Assembly: GCA_033816765.1 (NCBI GenBank)
Contig: CM066296.1
Coordinates: 1,302,001 to 1,366,000, forward strand
Source of the DNA: Nothopassalora personata
Taxonomy: Eukaryota; Ascomycota; Dothideomycetes; Mycosphaerellales; Mycosphaerellaceae
Length of the DNA stretch: 64,000 nucleotides
Direction of reading: 5' to 3'
The notes under the pieces were generated by a model. That model saw only the letters and a program-made list of their open reading frames with translations, was not told the origin of the DNA and did not search any database. Made by a program: the position numbers and the translations under genes. Shown here in pieces: positions 43,634 to 56,500 of the stretch (positions are counted from its first letter, which is position 1; every line of letters begins with the position of its first letter).

Positions 43634-46600
43634 CGGTTACTCCGGTGCACCGTATTATTCATTAACCTACTATAAGTATATGCAAATGCTTCGTTATCCT
43701 CTATATTAGTCTCATTGTTCGTCGTGTCGTTATCTAGGCCCGCGCTCTACGCTTCCGTCGCTCTATCTCGGTAGCTAACTTAGCCTATATAGGATATGTT
43801 ACGCTAGCTATAACGGTAAGCGAACTCCGTAAGAGAGTCCGTTACATCGGCTATTGCTTAGGTTACTAAAGAGCTACGGGGTCCGATACTAACTTAAGTT
43901 AGTAGTGCCTTCGTAGTTACCGTGTTAAGGGAAGTATAGTATCTATTTCGCGTGTCGCTCGTACCTAGCTAGTCATCGGTTACCTTCGCAGGCGCTATGC
44001 CTAGCGGGTTATTATCTTTATACGAGCCGTTATCTTCTACTAGAAGTGTTATAGGCCCCTACGAGAGAATGTACTTACGTAGCCCTCCTATAGTTACTAG
44101 GTTAGACGTAATTATCGTAGCGCTAAGGTTTGCGCCCGCGTTATTAGATGGTACTTCCTTATTAGCTATCTATCCTAGCGGTAGTGTAAAGCCGGCTAGT
44201 CTAGGGGCCGTAGGGTAGTTATAATGGAAGTTAGCGATAGAGGCGGCTACTATTATAATTATAGTCTCTACGGGCTCCTAAGTTAGCTTATTGTCACCTA
44301 CCCACTTTACGTAGTACTTATATATCGGGATCTTTCCTCTAACTAGTGCTCGACCGGGCGGTAGGGACCTATACGAATCTACGACTTTCTCTACATGCTA
44401 CTCCTAGTACGATCTATCTTCGTTTTCTACCTCAATTAGCGGAGGTAGAGGGACGACTTACCCTATAACTAGATTATAACCTAGCCGTAGGTAATTAGCG
44501 TAGAAACCGTTATATAGATTACTTAAGGAGTCTAGTAACGCGACTCGGTACGTGTCGCGTGGTAGTACTTCCTTAATAGGATAGGGTCCTACGTACTTAT
44601 AGTCTAGCTTCTTAGATAGTCGCGTAGTGTACTAGTTCTTAGTGCTAATATACACTATGTCGCCTAGTTAGTATACTAGCGCTATAGTCCTACGCCGGTT
44701 AGCGTATTCGGCTTACGTGTCTTATGCTATCTACATAGCGTCGCGTAACGCGGCTCTTATCTCGTTTATACGAGTCCCGAAAGCGGTTACTAATTCCGCA
44801 TCTAGACGCTACTTATGTAGCATAAGCTCTAGCGGTAGTATAACTTCTATATTAGAGTATCTCGGGTTCTTGCTAATTGTTACTATAAATAGGGAGAAAC
44901 CGGTTATCTCTAAGACGTAGTCGTTAGTAGTAAACTCTACTAATAGCAGCTAGTTAGGCCAGTTATCCTATACGTAGTTAATATACGTGCGTAGGTACTT
45001 CTCTATTCCCTTATTCGTAATCTTGCTCTATCCATTAGTCTAAGGGTAATAGCCTATTAATAGCTTACGCTTAATGCCTAGTAATTAGTAGAGTCGCTTC
45101 TAGAATGCGGAAAGCTATTAGAGTCCTCTATCTATAACGATCGACTTTAGTAGACTATAGCGGCTAAACACGTACTTAAGGTAGATAAACGCAATGTACT
45201 CCGCAGTTATATTTAAGACTAGGATTAGATGCCGCTCCTTACTTAGGCGATCCGTTACCGTAAGAATGTTCTTATACTTTTGTCTATCGGTACTATAGTA
45301 GCCTTCGGGTAGTTCGACTACGAAGTCTATCGCGATGTCGTCCTATGTGTCGAATGGTACTAGTAACGGGGCTAGTAACCCGTGTTCGGTATCCTATACC
45401 GGGTTTACATTCGTATAAGTCGTGCATCCTTTATAGAACTCGCGGATGAAGCGGGTCATACCTAGCTAGATATAGTAGCGCTTTAGTAAGGTGTTAGTCT
45501 TAGTCTTACCTAGATGGCCTACTACGGGAGCGTCGTGGAAATGCTTTACAATCCGTACGTAGACTATGTTCTCTTCGTCATCCTCCGGTAGCTCTAGGAC
45601 GTATAGGCTATAGCCTCCTTCTCTATTCTTAACGTAGATCATGCCTTCGATGGATATAGCCAGTTTCGGGTTAATCTTATAACGATGGAGCATTTTAACC
45701 TTGTCTCCGGCTACTAGCTACTACAGTGCCTCTTATAGCTCTTATTGTTTATACAATTTGCGGATGTCGCGTTATAGGTCTTCGTCTACGACACCTGTTA
45801 CTTCGGACGCTACGAGATAAAGAACTCTACTAGCTAATAGCTTTAGTATAAAGAGTTCGGGCCCTAGGAGCACTCGGTTTTACTAAGTGTACCGTAGGTC
45901 GTTCTCTCCCTCTCCCTTACGTATTATATCTTACGAGCGCCGTGTAAGGCTGTTGGGTTTACCTCCTTAGACACCTAGTCGATAGATAATCTTAAAGTGG
46001 AACTATAATAGGAACTCTACCTACCGTACTTAGCGTCTATTAAGCTCCTTCGTTATTATAAAGTACTCGAGGTTCTTATAATCTAAGTAGACTAGCACCG
46101 GTTTACCGCTTAGGTTAGCGAGGAAGTTCTCGTAATCGCTATCTACGCAATTAATGTCGCCCGCTACTAACTCTAGCCGCTATTCCTCGAAGGCCTTAAC
46201 TATAGCTAGGAGCTCCTTATCGTAGATATCGTAGTTATACTCTTAGGGCGACATCTTCTTCGATAGGTAGGCCACCGGTCTCAAGATACTATTATAACGC
46301 TAGGAGAGTACTACTACGGTAACGAAATCTAAAGCGTCGGTCTCGAGAACCGTCTCTAGTCTATACTAAAAAACTGCTAGTATCTCTCCTTCCGCGTCCG
46401 TAAATGCTTTCTTAAGCCCGTCGAACGCTACTTAACACTCTAGCGTCCATTGCTATAGTACGTCTTTCTTAGTAAGGCGGGTAAGTAGTAACGTTATCTT
46501 ACTATAGTTCTTAATAAATCGCCGGTAGAACCTAGCGAAGCCGTTAAATGCTAACACGTCGGTCACGTTACGAGGAGTCTCCTACTCCTACACTACTCTA

Positions 46601-49600
46601 ACTTTCTCTAGGCATATAGAGATTCTATCCCTACCGATAATAAGGCTAAGGTATTTAGTAGATTAGGTATAGAACTCGCATTTCTTAATGTCTAGTTATA
46701 ACCTAGCATCCCTACATCTACCGAGTACTTTCTTAACGTGCTCGATGTGCTCTTTAAGCGTGTCGCTAAAGATTAGGATGTCGTCTAAGTATACTGAGGC
46801 GAAGTCGTCTAAGAACTCTCTTAATGTGTTATTTACGTATACTTAGAACGTTCCTAGCGCGTTACATAATCCGAAGGGCATTACGAGGTACTCGAACTGC
46901 CCGTATCGGGTAGTAAAGGCAGTTATCTATTCGTGTCCCTTAGTAATGCGTATGCGGTTAAAGGCTACGATTACGTCTAGCTTAGTAAACTACTTCTTAC
47001 CCGCAATACGGTTTAGAGTATCTTACATTAACGGGATGGGGTATCTTAACTTAATAGTAAGAGCGTTAAGTGCCCTATAGTCCACGCATACCCTTAGCCT
47101 ACCTCCGGGCTTCTTTACGATAAGGACGGGAGATGCTATATCCGCACGTCCTTTATTCCTCTAGATCTTACCTTACGCGAGCTACTTATCGGTCTAGTGC
47201 TTAATAACCTCGTCTTCCTATTTAGACATACGGTACGGTCTCTTAAACGGCGGTACGGCTCCTAGCTTAAGCTTAATTTTATAGTCGATACTAGGTCGAT
47301 AAGGTAGTAGCTCCTCGGACGCCTTCTTAGAGAAGCAGTCTACATACTCGTAATAGGTAGGTAGTAGATAGTCTTTTAGATTAATCTATTCGTCGTTAAT
47401 CTTTATAAACTTTACTACGTCTAATTTAGCGTGCATCTTATATAATCGAAGCGATAGCGCGGTTTGGTTATATGCTAGCATAAAGGCGGCTACTTGTACG
47501 TCGAGCCGCTAGATAGTCTTATCGTCTAAGAGCATCTTATAGTTACCGCCTACGACTAGCCTTATGTTATGCGCGGTTATAGCGTATACGGCTAGCGAGT
47601 CGCCCGATCGCTACTACTCTACCTTCGGGTTATATACGTACATTAAGTGGACTTATGCGCCCTTCTACTTAGCGAGTCGTATAAAGTAGTCCGCATTAAC
47701 TTCCTTAAGGTCGATAGGCTTCTTAGGCCTGTCTCCCGCTTTATCTATTGTAGCTTCGGCGGCGGCTACTTTAGCTTCCTTTTCCTCGCGTCGCTTCGTA
47801 GCTCGGCGCACGAGTCTAGGTCCGCGAGAAGTTATGCGCTTAATAGTTAGTTCTCCATTAGCCGGAAGTAGTAATCGGGCATACTACTACGTAAGGTCTC
47901 CTTTATTATCTTCTTCTACCGAAGCTAATCGGTAGGTAGTAAGGAGTTCCTCGTATGCCTATCGTATAAGGATAGGGGCTTAGTTCTAGTCGTTAATAGA
48001 CTAAACCTAAGCTAGTCCGTTGTGTTCGAGGTAGTGTTCCCTACAATGTTCCGAGTCTAAGGTTATAGTGCCGGACTCGTAGTATAGTCCTAGCTAGTAC
48101 TTATCGTACTAAGGTCGTCCTAGTACGATATCGTACTTAAGGTTAGTTAGCTAGCCTATGATCCCTTTAGTGTAGCCGTCGATATCTAGGGTGAACTTAG
48201 TCCGGTATTTAATTAGTTCCTTCGCCGTAGACATATCGGCTAGGCCTAGTACTAATGGGCTGTCTAGCTTAGTAAGTGGTAAATCATTCTTTCGCGTATA
48301 TACGATGTTAACGTAGGTAGAGTTTACTCCGATATTAAGAAACGAGAATGTATTCTTTCTATTTGCCTTATATAGTACTACTAGGTATAAACTAATAACG
48401 GGATTGTATTCTACGTGCACTATTCGTAAGGAATGGGATAATATCCTAAGGTCGATTCCTAGAGCCTTATCTCCCGTTAATATGTTCGTATCTAGTCCAC
48501 TAGTTATTACGCTTAACGAGTAGACTATGCTTTTTCCGACTAGGTCGGGCGCGGTAGCATCTAGTAGGCCTAGAGCTTACACTCCTTATCGGTTAGCTTA
48601 TAACCTAGCTTACGGCACTTCTTATATAACCGCTCCTTTATATAGCGCTCGGTCTCGGCGTTATCGAGGAGTGGGAGGTTCTTAAATTTAGCTAGGCGGG
48701 TGTCCTATAGGAGGCGGTCGACCTTACGCTTCGATCCGCTACTAGAGCCGCCGGCTAGTAGAGTGCCGTTAGACTTATCCTTATCCTTATCGTCCTTCTT
48801 AGCCGAAGGCTTCTTCTTTAGGTAAAGAGTCTCGGCAATCTTAAAATCCTCCTTAGCCTTAAATAGGGCGTCGACTACGTCGGTAAGGGTCTTAGGGTTA
48901 GCTTACTAATAGCGGATTAGATAGCGATAGTTAAGTTTACGTATAAGATTGTCTATAGCGTCTTCGCCGGACATACGTATAAGGTTAGCATAGCGGCTCT
49001 ACTTACGGTAGAGCTCGGCGAAGGAGTCCTTAGAGCTCTCTTCTAGCTACTTTAGTACTAACATGTAATCGCGAGCCCGGCCGACTAGGTTACGATTACC
49101 GTACTACTCGATTAGGGACTTTATTATCTTATTAACCGATAAGTATAGGCGCTCGCTCCTACTTATAATGCCTACGATAGACGGAACCTTCGGGTTAAGT
49201 AACGCCTAGGCACCTCTATCGGTGTAATCTAGTATAAATTTAAGTATAGCGTCCTTGTCGCGGAAGCTAGTAGCGGCGAGCTTAGTCTCTAGTACGCTAA
49301 GCTACTTCTCGAGTAATAGTCCCTTTAGGTCGCCTTCCTTACTAAGGTCGCCTTAGAACTTCTACTTAGGGCTATCTACGCTTCGGTCTATCTTCTATAG
49401 GCGATCGAGTAACTCCTCGATGTCTAGGATGTCGTTAAAGTCGATCTTAGTCTTCTTAGTCTTCTTAGACTTACGGCGGCGAGCACGGCGGTCGTCCTCG
49501 GAGGACTCGTCGCTACTACTACTATTACTACTGTCCGGATTATATCTCGGCTTCCTACTCTTACGCTGCTTACTAGCCCTATCCTTCTTAATAACCTCTT

Positions 49601-49640
49601 TACTTAACTTATCGGATAAGTCTCCTCCGCTAGGCTGCCT
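43634..49640 (-). pseudogene. Element E pol and gag C-terminal part, RIP-broken
   Basis: Minus-strand frame remnants from the zinc-knuckle-free gag tail (Ser/Asp/Lys rich, about 49640-49420) through protease, RT, RNase H, integrase and chromodomain to a C-terminal extension ending near the polypurine tract. Open pieces such as 45466-45693 and 48151-48420 are uninterrupted fragments of it. Confidence 0.8.
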
Positions 49641-49652
49641 ACTAGCCCGATC

Positions 49653-50413
49653 GTCGTCCTATAGAGAGCGCCTTCACGCGGCGGACGACGTAAGTATCTT
49701 CGTTACGACGAAGAGAAACTAAGACTCTCTCTCTCGAAAAATACAAGCCTACTCGACTCGAAACAAGAAAAGACAGGTCGGACGAACCGAACGAACGAGA
49801 TACGCTCAAAATCTACAAACAAGAACTCCGGAACTGCGAGAAGGGAAAGCGACGTACATAGCGTACACGTCGCTCGAACAACGAAGGCGCTGTCTACCTG
49901 TCGTCCCGGCAAACCACGTAAACTGCCGGCTGGAACCAAGAGAGGCGTTTAGGGGCGCAAACCACGTATACTGCACGGCTGGAACCAAGAGAGGCCGAGG
50001 GGGGGACGACAGCGAGGCCACTGCGACCGAGGAGCTACACTCGAGACCGGAGAACGCGACTGGATTGAAACAGAGGCAACGGGTGTTTCTTGGGATTTTG
50101 CTCGGTGCGTACGGGTACGGCCGGCTTGGCTTTTTAAAACAAGAACGAGACACGGGCGCAAAACTTGTCTCGCCCGGGGCAAGGCGACAAACCGCAATTC
50201 TCGACAAGACACGACTACCGGGTACGCGCGTACTACGCCGCAATATATTCGATTTACGGTTCGAATAGCGAGCGTTGCTCGCATCTTTTAAGGAGTTTTT
50301 ACGTCCGGGGTACGACGGGGCTTTTCTCCTTCTCTCAAATTTTGGTCTCGTTCTCGAGACCCGTGTTGCATAGTCTTTGACTCAAATAGCACGTTAATGG
50401 AATAATCAATCAA
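49653..50413. mobile_element. Non-RIP-mutated insertion in element E gag
   Basis: Between about 49690 and 50410 the sequence abruptly regains CAG, CTG, TGG and CAA trinucleotides, unlike DNA on both sides. The gag reading frame (LRRRVGRELSPPKDKDRAS) ends here and resumes with DDDRASRQPSGG. A 12-bp direct repeat ACTAGCCCGATC lies at 49641-49652 and 50414-50425 and could be a target duplication. Inside is a near-duplicate (CAAACCACGTAAACTGC / CAAACCACGTATACTGC, about 46 bp apart). Minus-strand frames of 111 and 145 codons exist but resemble no known protein. No terminal repeats were recognised. Confidence 0.55.
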
Positions 50414-50425
50414 ACTAGCCCGATC

Positions 50426-51700
50426 CTTATCCTTAGGAGGCGATAGCTCTCGTCCTACGCGGCGGCGTAAGATGGATCTTAATAGTAAAGATCGGCGGTC
50501 CTTACCTCTCTCTTCGGTACGGCCGCGCTATTTAGTAGCTTCGAGTTCCTTAGCGTGTACGTTACGTAGGGCTTAGAGGTTATGCTCGTAATCGGTAACT
50601 GCCTCCTCGTAGTTATCTACTTCGCGCTAAAGTTCTTTAATACGGGCTTTACGTTCCTTAACCTAGATTATAGCTTACTTCGCCTATGCATAGGACTTCT
50701 TAGCGTCTATAGGGACTAGTAGTGCTTTAAGGGTAGCTAGCTCGATCTAAGTAGTACTAAGATCTTAAGTAGTAGAGTTACGTTCAGTAACGGCGGTATT
50801 ACGTTCTATAACGGCTATGTTACGCTCTAACGACGCCGCATCGCGTGCTTAGGTAACTAGGTTAAGGTTGTTAATAGTAGTGTCGCGTTCTACTACGACC
50901 TTAGCTAAGTCCTTACGGAGGTCGTTTTACTAAGCGTTTAACGTCTTAAGTAGCTTATCTAGATCTACTACTTACTTCTTCGCATCGTTAAGCTCCTTCT
51001 ACAACTTATCTCTATACTCTTAATTCTCGTAATAGCTCTTATATAACAGCTCGGCGAGGTTAGAGACGTTACGGTACTCCTCTTCGCTACGGCGTAGGAT
51101 AAAGTAGATTACGGGAGGTGTAGACACGTCGCTACCGTATAACTTCTCGAAAGTAGCGATATCGAGTTAGGTTAGCGACTTAAGTATTACTCGATAGGTC
51201 TTCGCGACTTATGCCTCTTTATTTCCCTCTTTACCTTTATCTATTGCTACGTCGTCTATGTAGTCTACTACTACTATAGCCTCCTTACCCTCCTCCTCGA
51301 TGATTTTGTCGTCGTGTAGGAAGTCGCTTAGGTTAAGGTACGCCTATAGTTCGGTAACTAGTTTACCGAGGTTAATTATCTTTTACTAAAGGCGTTCTTA
51401 TTCTTGTTCTTACGTCGCATTACGACCTTAAGTCTATGTATTAAGTACCGACTCGCGTTAGACCGCTAGTCGTAGCGCTAGTAGTAACTAGCGGCCGCCG
51501 TTACCGCGTACTATCTTATTAACTTATTAACTTAGGGTTAACTTAACTTAAGTACGATAGGTCGTCGTACTTAGTAACTTAACTTAAGTGCGTTTATCTA
51601 TCGCACTTTTTCTTAGAGTCGTACTATCGGTAGACTTAACGCGCTTGTCGCGTTTATCGGACTTAATCTACCCTTCGTAGATCCTTCGTAGCTTATCTAC
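50426..51700 (-). pseudogene. Element E gag N-terminal part, RIP-broken
   Basis: Minus-strand frame with charged, heptad-like stretches (ERNIAVIERNTAVTERN, KELEATK) suggesting a coiled coil, ending KDKDRAS at the inserted block. Stops are TAG. Assignment to gag rests on its position after the 5' LTR. Confidence 0.6.
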
Positions 51701-51722
51701 GGAAAAGAAGGGTCTAATAAAG

Positions 51723-51883
51723 TGTAAGGGCACCTACTTAGGTAGTACGAAGTTGTTAGACAAGGTATCTAAGAGGAGCGCGAGGTGCGCGAAGTAGATA
51801 TATAAGCCGAGGCACGCGGGTCGGCCCGGGCCCGGTCACGTGACGCGCCACGTTCACTCGTCGTGCGGCTATGGGCCGTTATA
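51723..51883 (-). repeat. Element E 5' LTR (right)
   Basis: 161 bp, TGTAAGGGCACC...GGCCGTTATA. Less mutated than its partner; keeps the GC-rich palindromic block and GTCACGTGAC. Confidence 0.92.
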
Positions 51884-51888
51884 CTATC
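51884..51888. repeat. Target-site duplication CTATC, right
   Basis: Matches 43450-43454 across element E. Confidence 0.9.
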
Positions 51889-53570
51889 GAAGGATACTAA
51901 TATCTTAGAGTTAAGTATTCCTAAGGAGTATCGTAAGTAGTCGCGACTCTTTAAAGAGGAAAGAGGTAAGGATGCCTTACCTAAGCACTAACTATAGGAT
52001 TATAAGATAAATATTTAGCTAGGGAAAGAGCCTCTATAGGGACCCCTATACTAAATGTCTAAGAAAGAGCTATAGACCCTACGAGAATAGCTAAAGGAGA
52101 AGCTAGCTAAAGGATAGATAAGAAAGTCTACCTTAAGTATAGGAACTCTATATATATTTGTTCTAAAAGCAAACGGGAAGTTACGACTCGTATAGGACTA
52201 TAGGAAGTTAAACGAGATTACGATTAAGAACCGATACCCGCTACCTAACATCGAAGAAGTATAAGATAGATTAACCGGATTAGACTAGTACACGAAGATT
52301 AACCTACGAGATGCCTTCTACGCTATACGGATAGTAGAAGGAGAAGAATAGAAAACCGCTTTTAGAATAAGATACGGACTTTACGAATTCTTAGTTATGC
52401 TAATAGGATTAACTAACGTACCCGCATCCTATTAGGACCTTGTTAACGAAACACTAAGAGACCTACTCAACGTATACGTTATCGCTTATATAGACGATAT
52501 ATTAGTCTATACGAAAGGATCCCTTTAGAATTATATAAAGTAAGTCTAGGACGTATTCGAACGACTTACGCGTTTAGGATTTAAGACAGTACCCGAGAAA
52601 TGCAAATTCTATAAGAAAGAAGTTAAATTCTTAGGCTTTATTATTAGTACTATAGGGATAATAATCGACCCTACGAAGACATAGTCAATTAGAGAATAGC
52701 TAGAACTAAAAATAGTTAAGGACGTACAATCATTCCTTAGACTAGCGAACTATAACCGGAAATTCATTAAGGACTACGTAAAAACAGTAGTACTAATAAC
52801 GATGCTTACGAGAAAAGACGTTACCTAGAAATAGGGAAAGGAACAGATTAAAGCATTTAAGAAACTTAAGGAATAATGCGCTTTAGCCCCTACGCTTCGA
52901 CTATTCGATAGTAGTAAGGAAGTCTACATCGAGACCGATGCGTCTAATATAGCAATAGGCGCGTGTCTAATATAGACATACGATAGGTAGAGATACCTAG
53001 TAGCCTATTACTCCCGGAAAATAACTATAGCGGAATAGAACTACGACATCTATAATAAAGAGCTTCTAGCCATTGTTACTACTATATAACATTAGAGAGT
53101 ATACGTCGAGGGCCTACCGAAGTTAACGATTCTTTCTAACTATAAGAATCTTACGTAATTCACAACGACGAAAGAACTTACCCGAAGGTAAGCCCGCTAG
53201 TTGGAGTTACTAGGACAGTATAAGTTTGAAATTAAATATACTCTAGGACGAGAGAATAGCCGCGCCGACGCGCTAAGCTAAAGAAGCGACTATATAGAAG
53301 GAAAAGAACTAGTGCAACACAAAGTACTAAAAACAAACCCCGACGGAAGTCTTAGTACTAACATAAGAGAATTTAATAGTATCGTACGGATATTAGGCGA
53401 TAGGGACGAACAATTCCCTATATCGTAAGGAAAATACTAGGTACTAAAGGATCGAGAAGAAGAATATATACGATAACATTACGACGGACTAACTTATAGA
53501 CACCCTAGAACTTTAAAGATAATAGATGTTAAGTTAAGACCTTATAGGATACGTAGTTAGCAGCGGAGTA

Positions 53571-56500
53571 GAGTAAGAGATTAATCTTCAACTAGATAAT
53601 AGCTATAGGGCATATAGTAATATATTAGGAACCAATGTGTTAATTGTGTTGTTTTATGTCTATCTAAGCTAAAGGGGAGAGAAGGTGTCTTCCGATAAGC
53701 TAAGTCATCGTAGATGCCTTAGGCTATTAGATTATAACCTAACTGTTAGCTCCCCCTAAGATACTACATCTTAACACTCCTACTTATCTTATATGGGAGG
53801 TCACAGTCTACTCTTCTCCTATTAGTAGTATTTAGACCTCTATAACAGGTTAAGCTAGCTTACAAACCTCTAGAAGTGTAGACTAGTCTTTAGCTTTATG
53901 AACCTATCTATAACTATCTTAGATGTTAGGGTGTACTTAATAGTAATAAGCCTTCTCTACTAAAGTTTCCTAACAGCATTGTAGGCAATGTTAATGTGCT
54001 TTAACTTATTATAAACATGTGCATCCCTTACTAGGGTAAGGGCAGCTTAGTTATCACCTCTTAATTAGACTAGTCTTAAGCTTAACATAGTCTCCTAGTT
54101 TCTAGTAATCCTTAGTTAATAGGAACAGTCTCCTACTAACTCTAGACAGTCCATCTCCCTTAGCAGTAAAGCTAGGAATTGGGATTGCTTTACACATGCA
54201 TTTATAGCTATGTATTTAGCTTCTATTATAGATGTTGCTATAGACTTTTACTTCTTACTTATCTAGGAGACTAGTGCCCTATAGAGGAAGAAGACATACC
54301 TAAGGATAGAGACTCTGTCTACTTTATCTATTGTATAATTAGAGTTATAGTATCTAACTAGGCATCCTTCTCTATACCTAGAGAAGACAAGGCTAAGATT
54401 AGGATATAACCTTAGATATCTTGTAATCTTCTTTAAAGCCTTTATATAGTAGGCGGATAGGTCACTTACAAATAAGCTTATCCTTCCTAGGGCAAAAGCA
54501 ATGTCTAGCCTTATAATTGTTACTAGCTATATCTATATACTATTCATACTTTAGTACTCTACCTTGTTACACCTCTCATCTATGTAGCTTAAAGGTTTAA
54601 GAGCCTTATAGCTGTCTATAGGTAAGTGTGTAGGTGCTGCCTTCTTATAGTTCATCCCTATCTTAGTAAGGTTGTCCCTAACAAAGTGTCCCTAATTAAG
54701 TTTTAGGATTCCTCTCCTCCTATCCCTTATAACTCTTATGCTAAGGATCTTTTTAGGTTTACTAAGATCTTTAATCTTAAAGACTTTGCTAAGTTCTCTT
54801 TTAAACTAGAGAACATCTATCAACTTTAGTATAGCAATTAGAATGTTATCCACATATGTAAGAATTATAATCTCTTTTTCCTTATGAATAAGTAGGCATA
54901 GATCCACCTCTAACTATATAAATCCAATCTCTCTAAGCTTTAATATATAGAGTTGATTCTAATCTCTAGCTGCTTGCTTAAGTCTATATAAGCTTTTAAG
55001 GATCTTAAACACTATGTTTAGTAGAAGCTCAACTCCTAGTAGTAGTAATATAAAGATGTCTTTATAGAGGGTGCTTTCTATAAACGCATTGTTCACATCT
55101 ACTTAGTGAAGATAGAGATCCTTCTTGCACACAATAGCTATAAATACCCTAAGGGTGTCCTATCTAACTATAGGCGCAAATGTCTCTATGAAGTTAATAC
55201 TAAACTTCTATAAAAAGCCCCTTATAACTAGCCTAGCCTTGAACTTTTCAATGGCTCTACTAATGCTTCTTTTAACATTAAAGACCCATCTTAACGTAAC
55301 TAAGTTTGCTCCTTTTAGTAGAACAGCATTCTCCTAGGTGTTGTTACTCTATAGAGCATCTAGCTCCTTCTAGATCACTTCCTTCTAAAGGTGTCCCTAT
55401 TTCTTGTTATTTATAGCATCCTTATATGACTTTAGAATTAGGATCTCTTACTTATATATAATGACTTCTATAGTTGCTATAAAGGCTATCTCCTTAACTT
55501 CTTCTAGGAATTTACTATCCTATAGTACTAAATCATCTACTAATTGTATAGCTGTAAAGAAAGCTTAGTAGTAAGCAGTAAGGTTCTCTAAGAGGTCTAT
55601 TACTTCTCCTACTTTAGTAGCTAGTTTAGGTTTAGGGACTATAGATCTTAGGGCTTTCTATTTCTATTTATAGCCCTTAACATTATGGTTAGCCCTCCTC
55701 TTCCTAAGGGATAATCTAAGAGTAGTCACTTGTGTCCTAGTAACATTCTTTTCCTAGAGATCTAGTAAACTTATCTTAATTAGCTTATCGATTTTCTAAA
55801 ATTCCCCTACATTCTTTAGAGGCTAGGGAAGTTACATAAACAGCTTTCTTAGCTAGGCTGTTACTAGGCTGCTCTACTGAATAATTGAATAGTGAACAGG
55901 TTGCTCTAAGGATATGTCCTTCCTTAGCCTCCCTAAGGGTCTCCTAGCTGGTGTATTGCTTAATAGATTCAATTTTGTAACATTAAGATTTATATCACCT
56001 CTAGGTTAGTCCTTAAAGAAGTCTGTATATGTATGTTATTTAATAGCTTTTATGTCTAGTTCCTAAAAGAGCTAGGCCTTAGCTGTGTTTTCAACGTATC
56101 TAACAAACACTACTTCTTTACCTCTGTTTATTAGTTTATTACTTCTTGCCTATTAAGGCTAGGATCTTATGTCTATGTAGATAATAGCTTTACATCCCTA
56201 AACCTTTAAATAGTTAATAGTTGGCTTAATACCATTAAAGGCTTTATCTAGTAAAACCTTAAACCTATTATAGTCTAGACTATTTAGTAGTTTGTTCCTT
56301 ATGTAGGTTTAGGCTTCTAGTGCTTTAGGCTAGAATTCAATTAGCATCTTGGCCTCTTTAAGCATTGCCCTTATAGAGTCTTCTAAGGTTTATATTGACC
56401 TTTTAACTAGTCCATTTTAGAGCGAGTTGTATGCCTTAGTATGCTCTAGCCTAATTCCCAAATCCTTCTCCTACTGCTTAACTAATATAATAAGTTCCCT

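Larger units (their letters stand above)
43455..51883 (-). mobile_element. Element E: second chromodomain Gypsy element
   Basis: 8,429 bp with 161-bp LTRs and a CTATC target duplication. Minus-strand coding: a coiled-coil-like, charged gag region (about 51600-48700), a retropepsin-like part near 48300, RT with QFEYLVMPFGLCNA (about 46890) and an intact YLDD box (about 46785), and RNase H. The integrase zinc region HDAPVVGHLGKTKT lies near 45530, followed by a chromodomain-like YKYYVKWVGDNKLT-EPVE (about 44310) and a long C-terminal extension to the polypurine tract (43616-43633). Stops are mainly TAG, some TAA. Around 49.69-50.41 kb lies DNA without the RIP signature (separate entry). Confidence 0.9.
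40860..53570 (+). mobile_element. Element D: plus-strand Gypsy, split by element E and truncated
   Basis: Left piece about 40860-43454: gag with a zinc-knuckle remnant YYGCSKPSYLVRDY (about 41735), then a protease with AIIDSGASGNF (about 42970) and VLGIP-LRKHNLVIDW (about 43190). Right piece 51884 to about 53570: RT with LRLV-DYRKLNE, AYIDDILVYTKG (about 52490) and RNase H with YIETDASNIAIGACL (about 52930). The start of an integrase zinc-binding region follows, and the copy then stops at the Copia element. The two pieces flank element E with a CTATC duplication. Stops are mostly TAG. No LTR was found. Confidence 0.8.

Noticed and set aside
50250..50275. GGTTCGAAT resembling a tRNA/SINE B box
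   Set aside because: No matching A box at the right spacing and no tRNA fold could be drawn, so no SINE or tRNA is called.
49806..50284. Overlapping minus-strand frames in the non-RIP island
   Set aside because: Arg/Ser/Pro-rich with no similarity I recognise; long frames are expected in GC-rich DNA. Kept only as part of the island.
53571..53760. LTR of the Copia element
   Set aside because: No convincing direct repeat of this stretch was found near 58440-58690.
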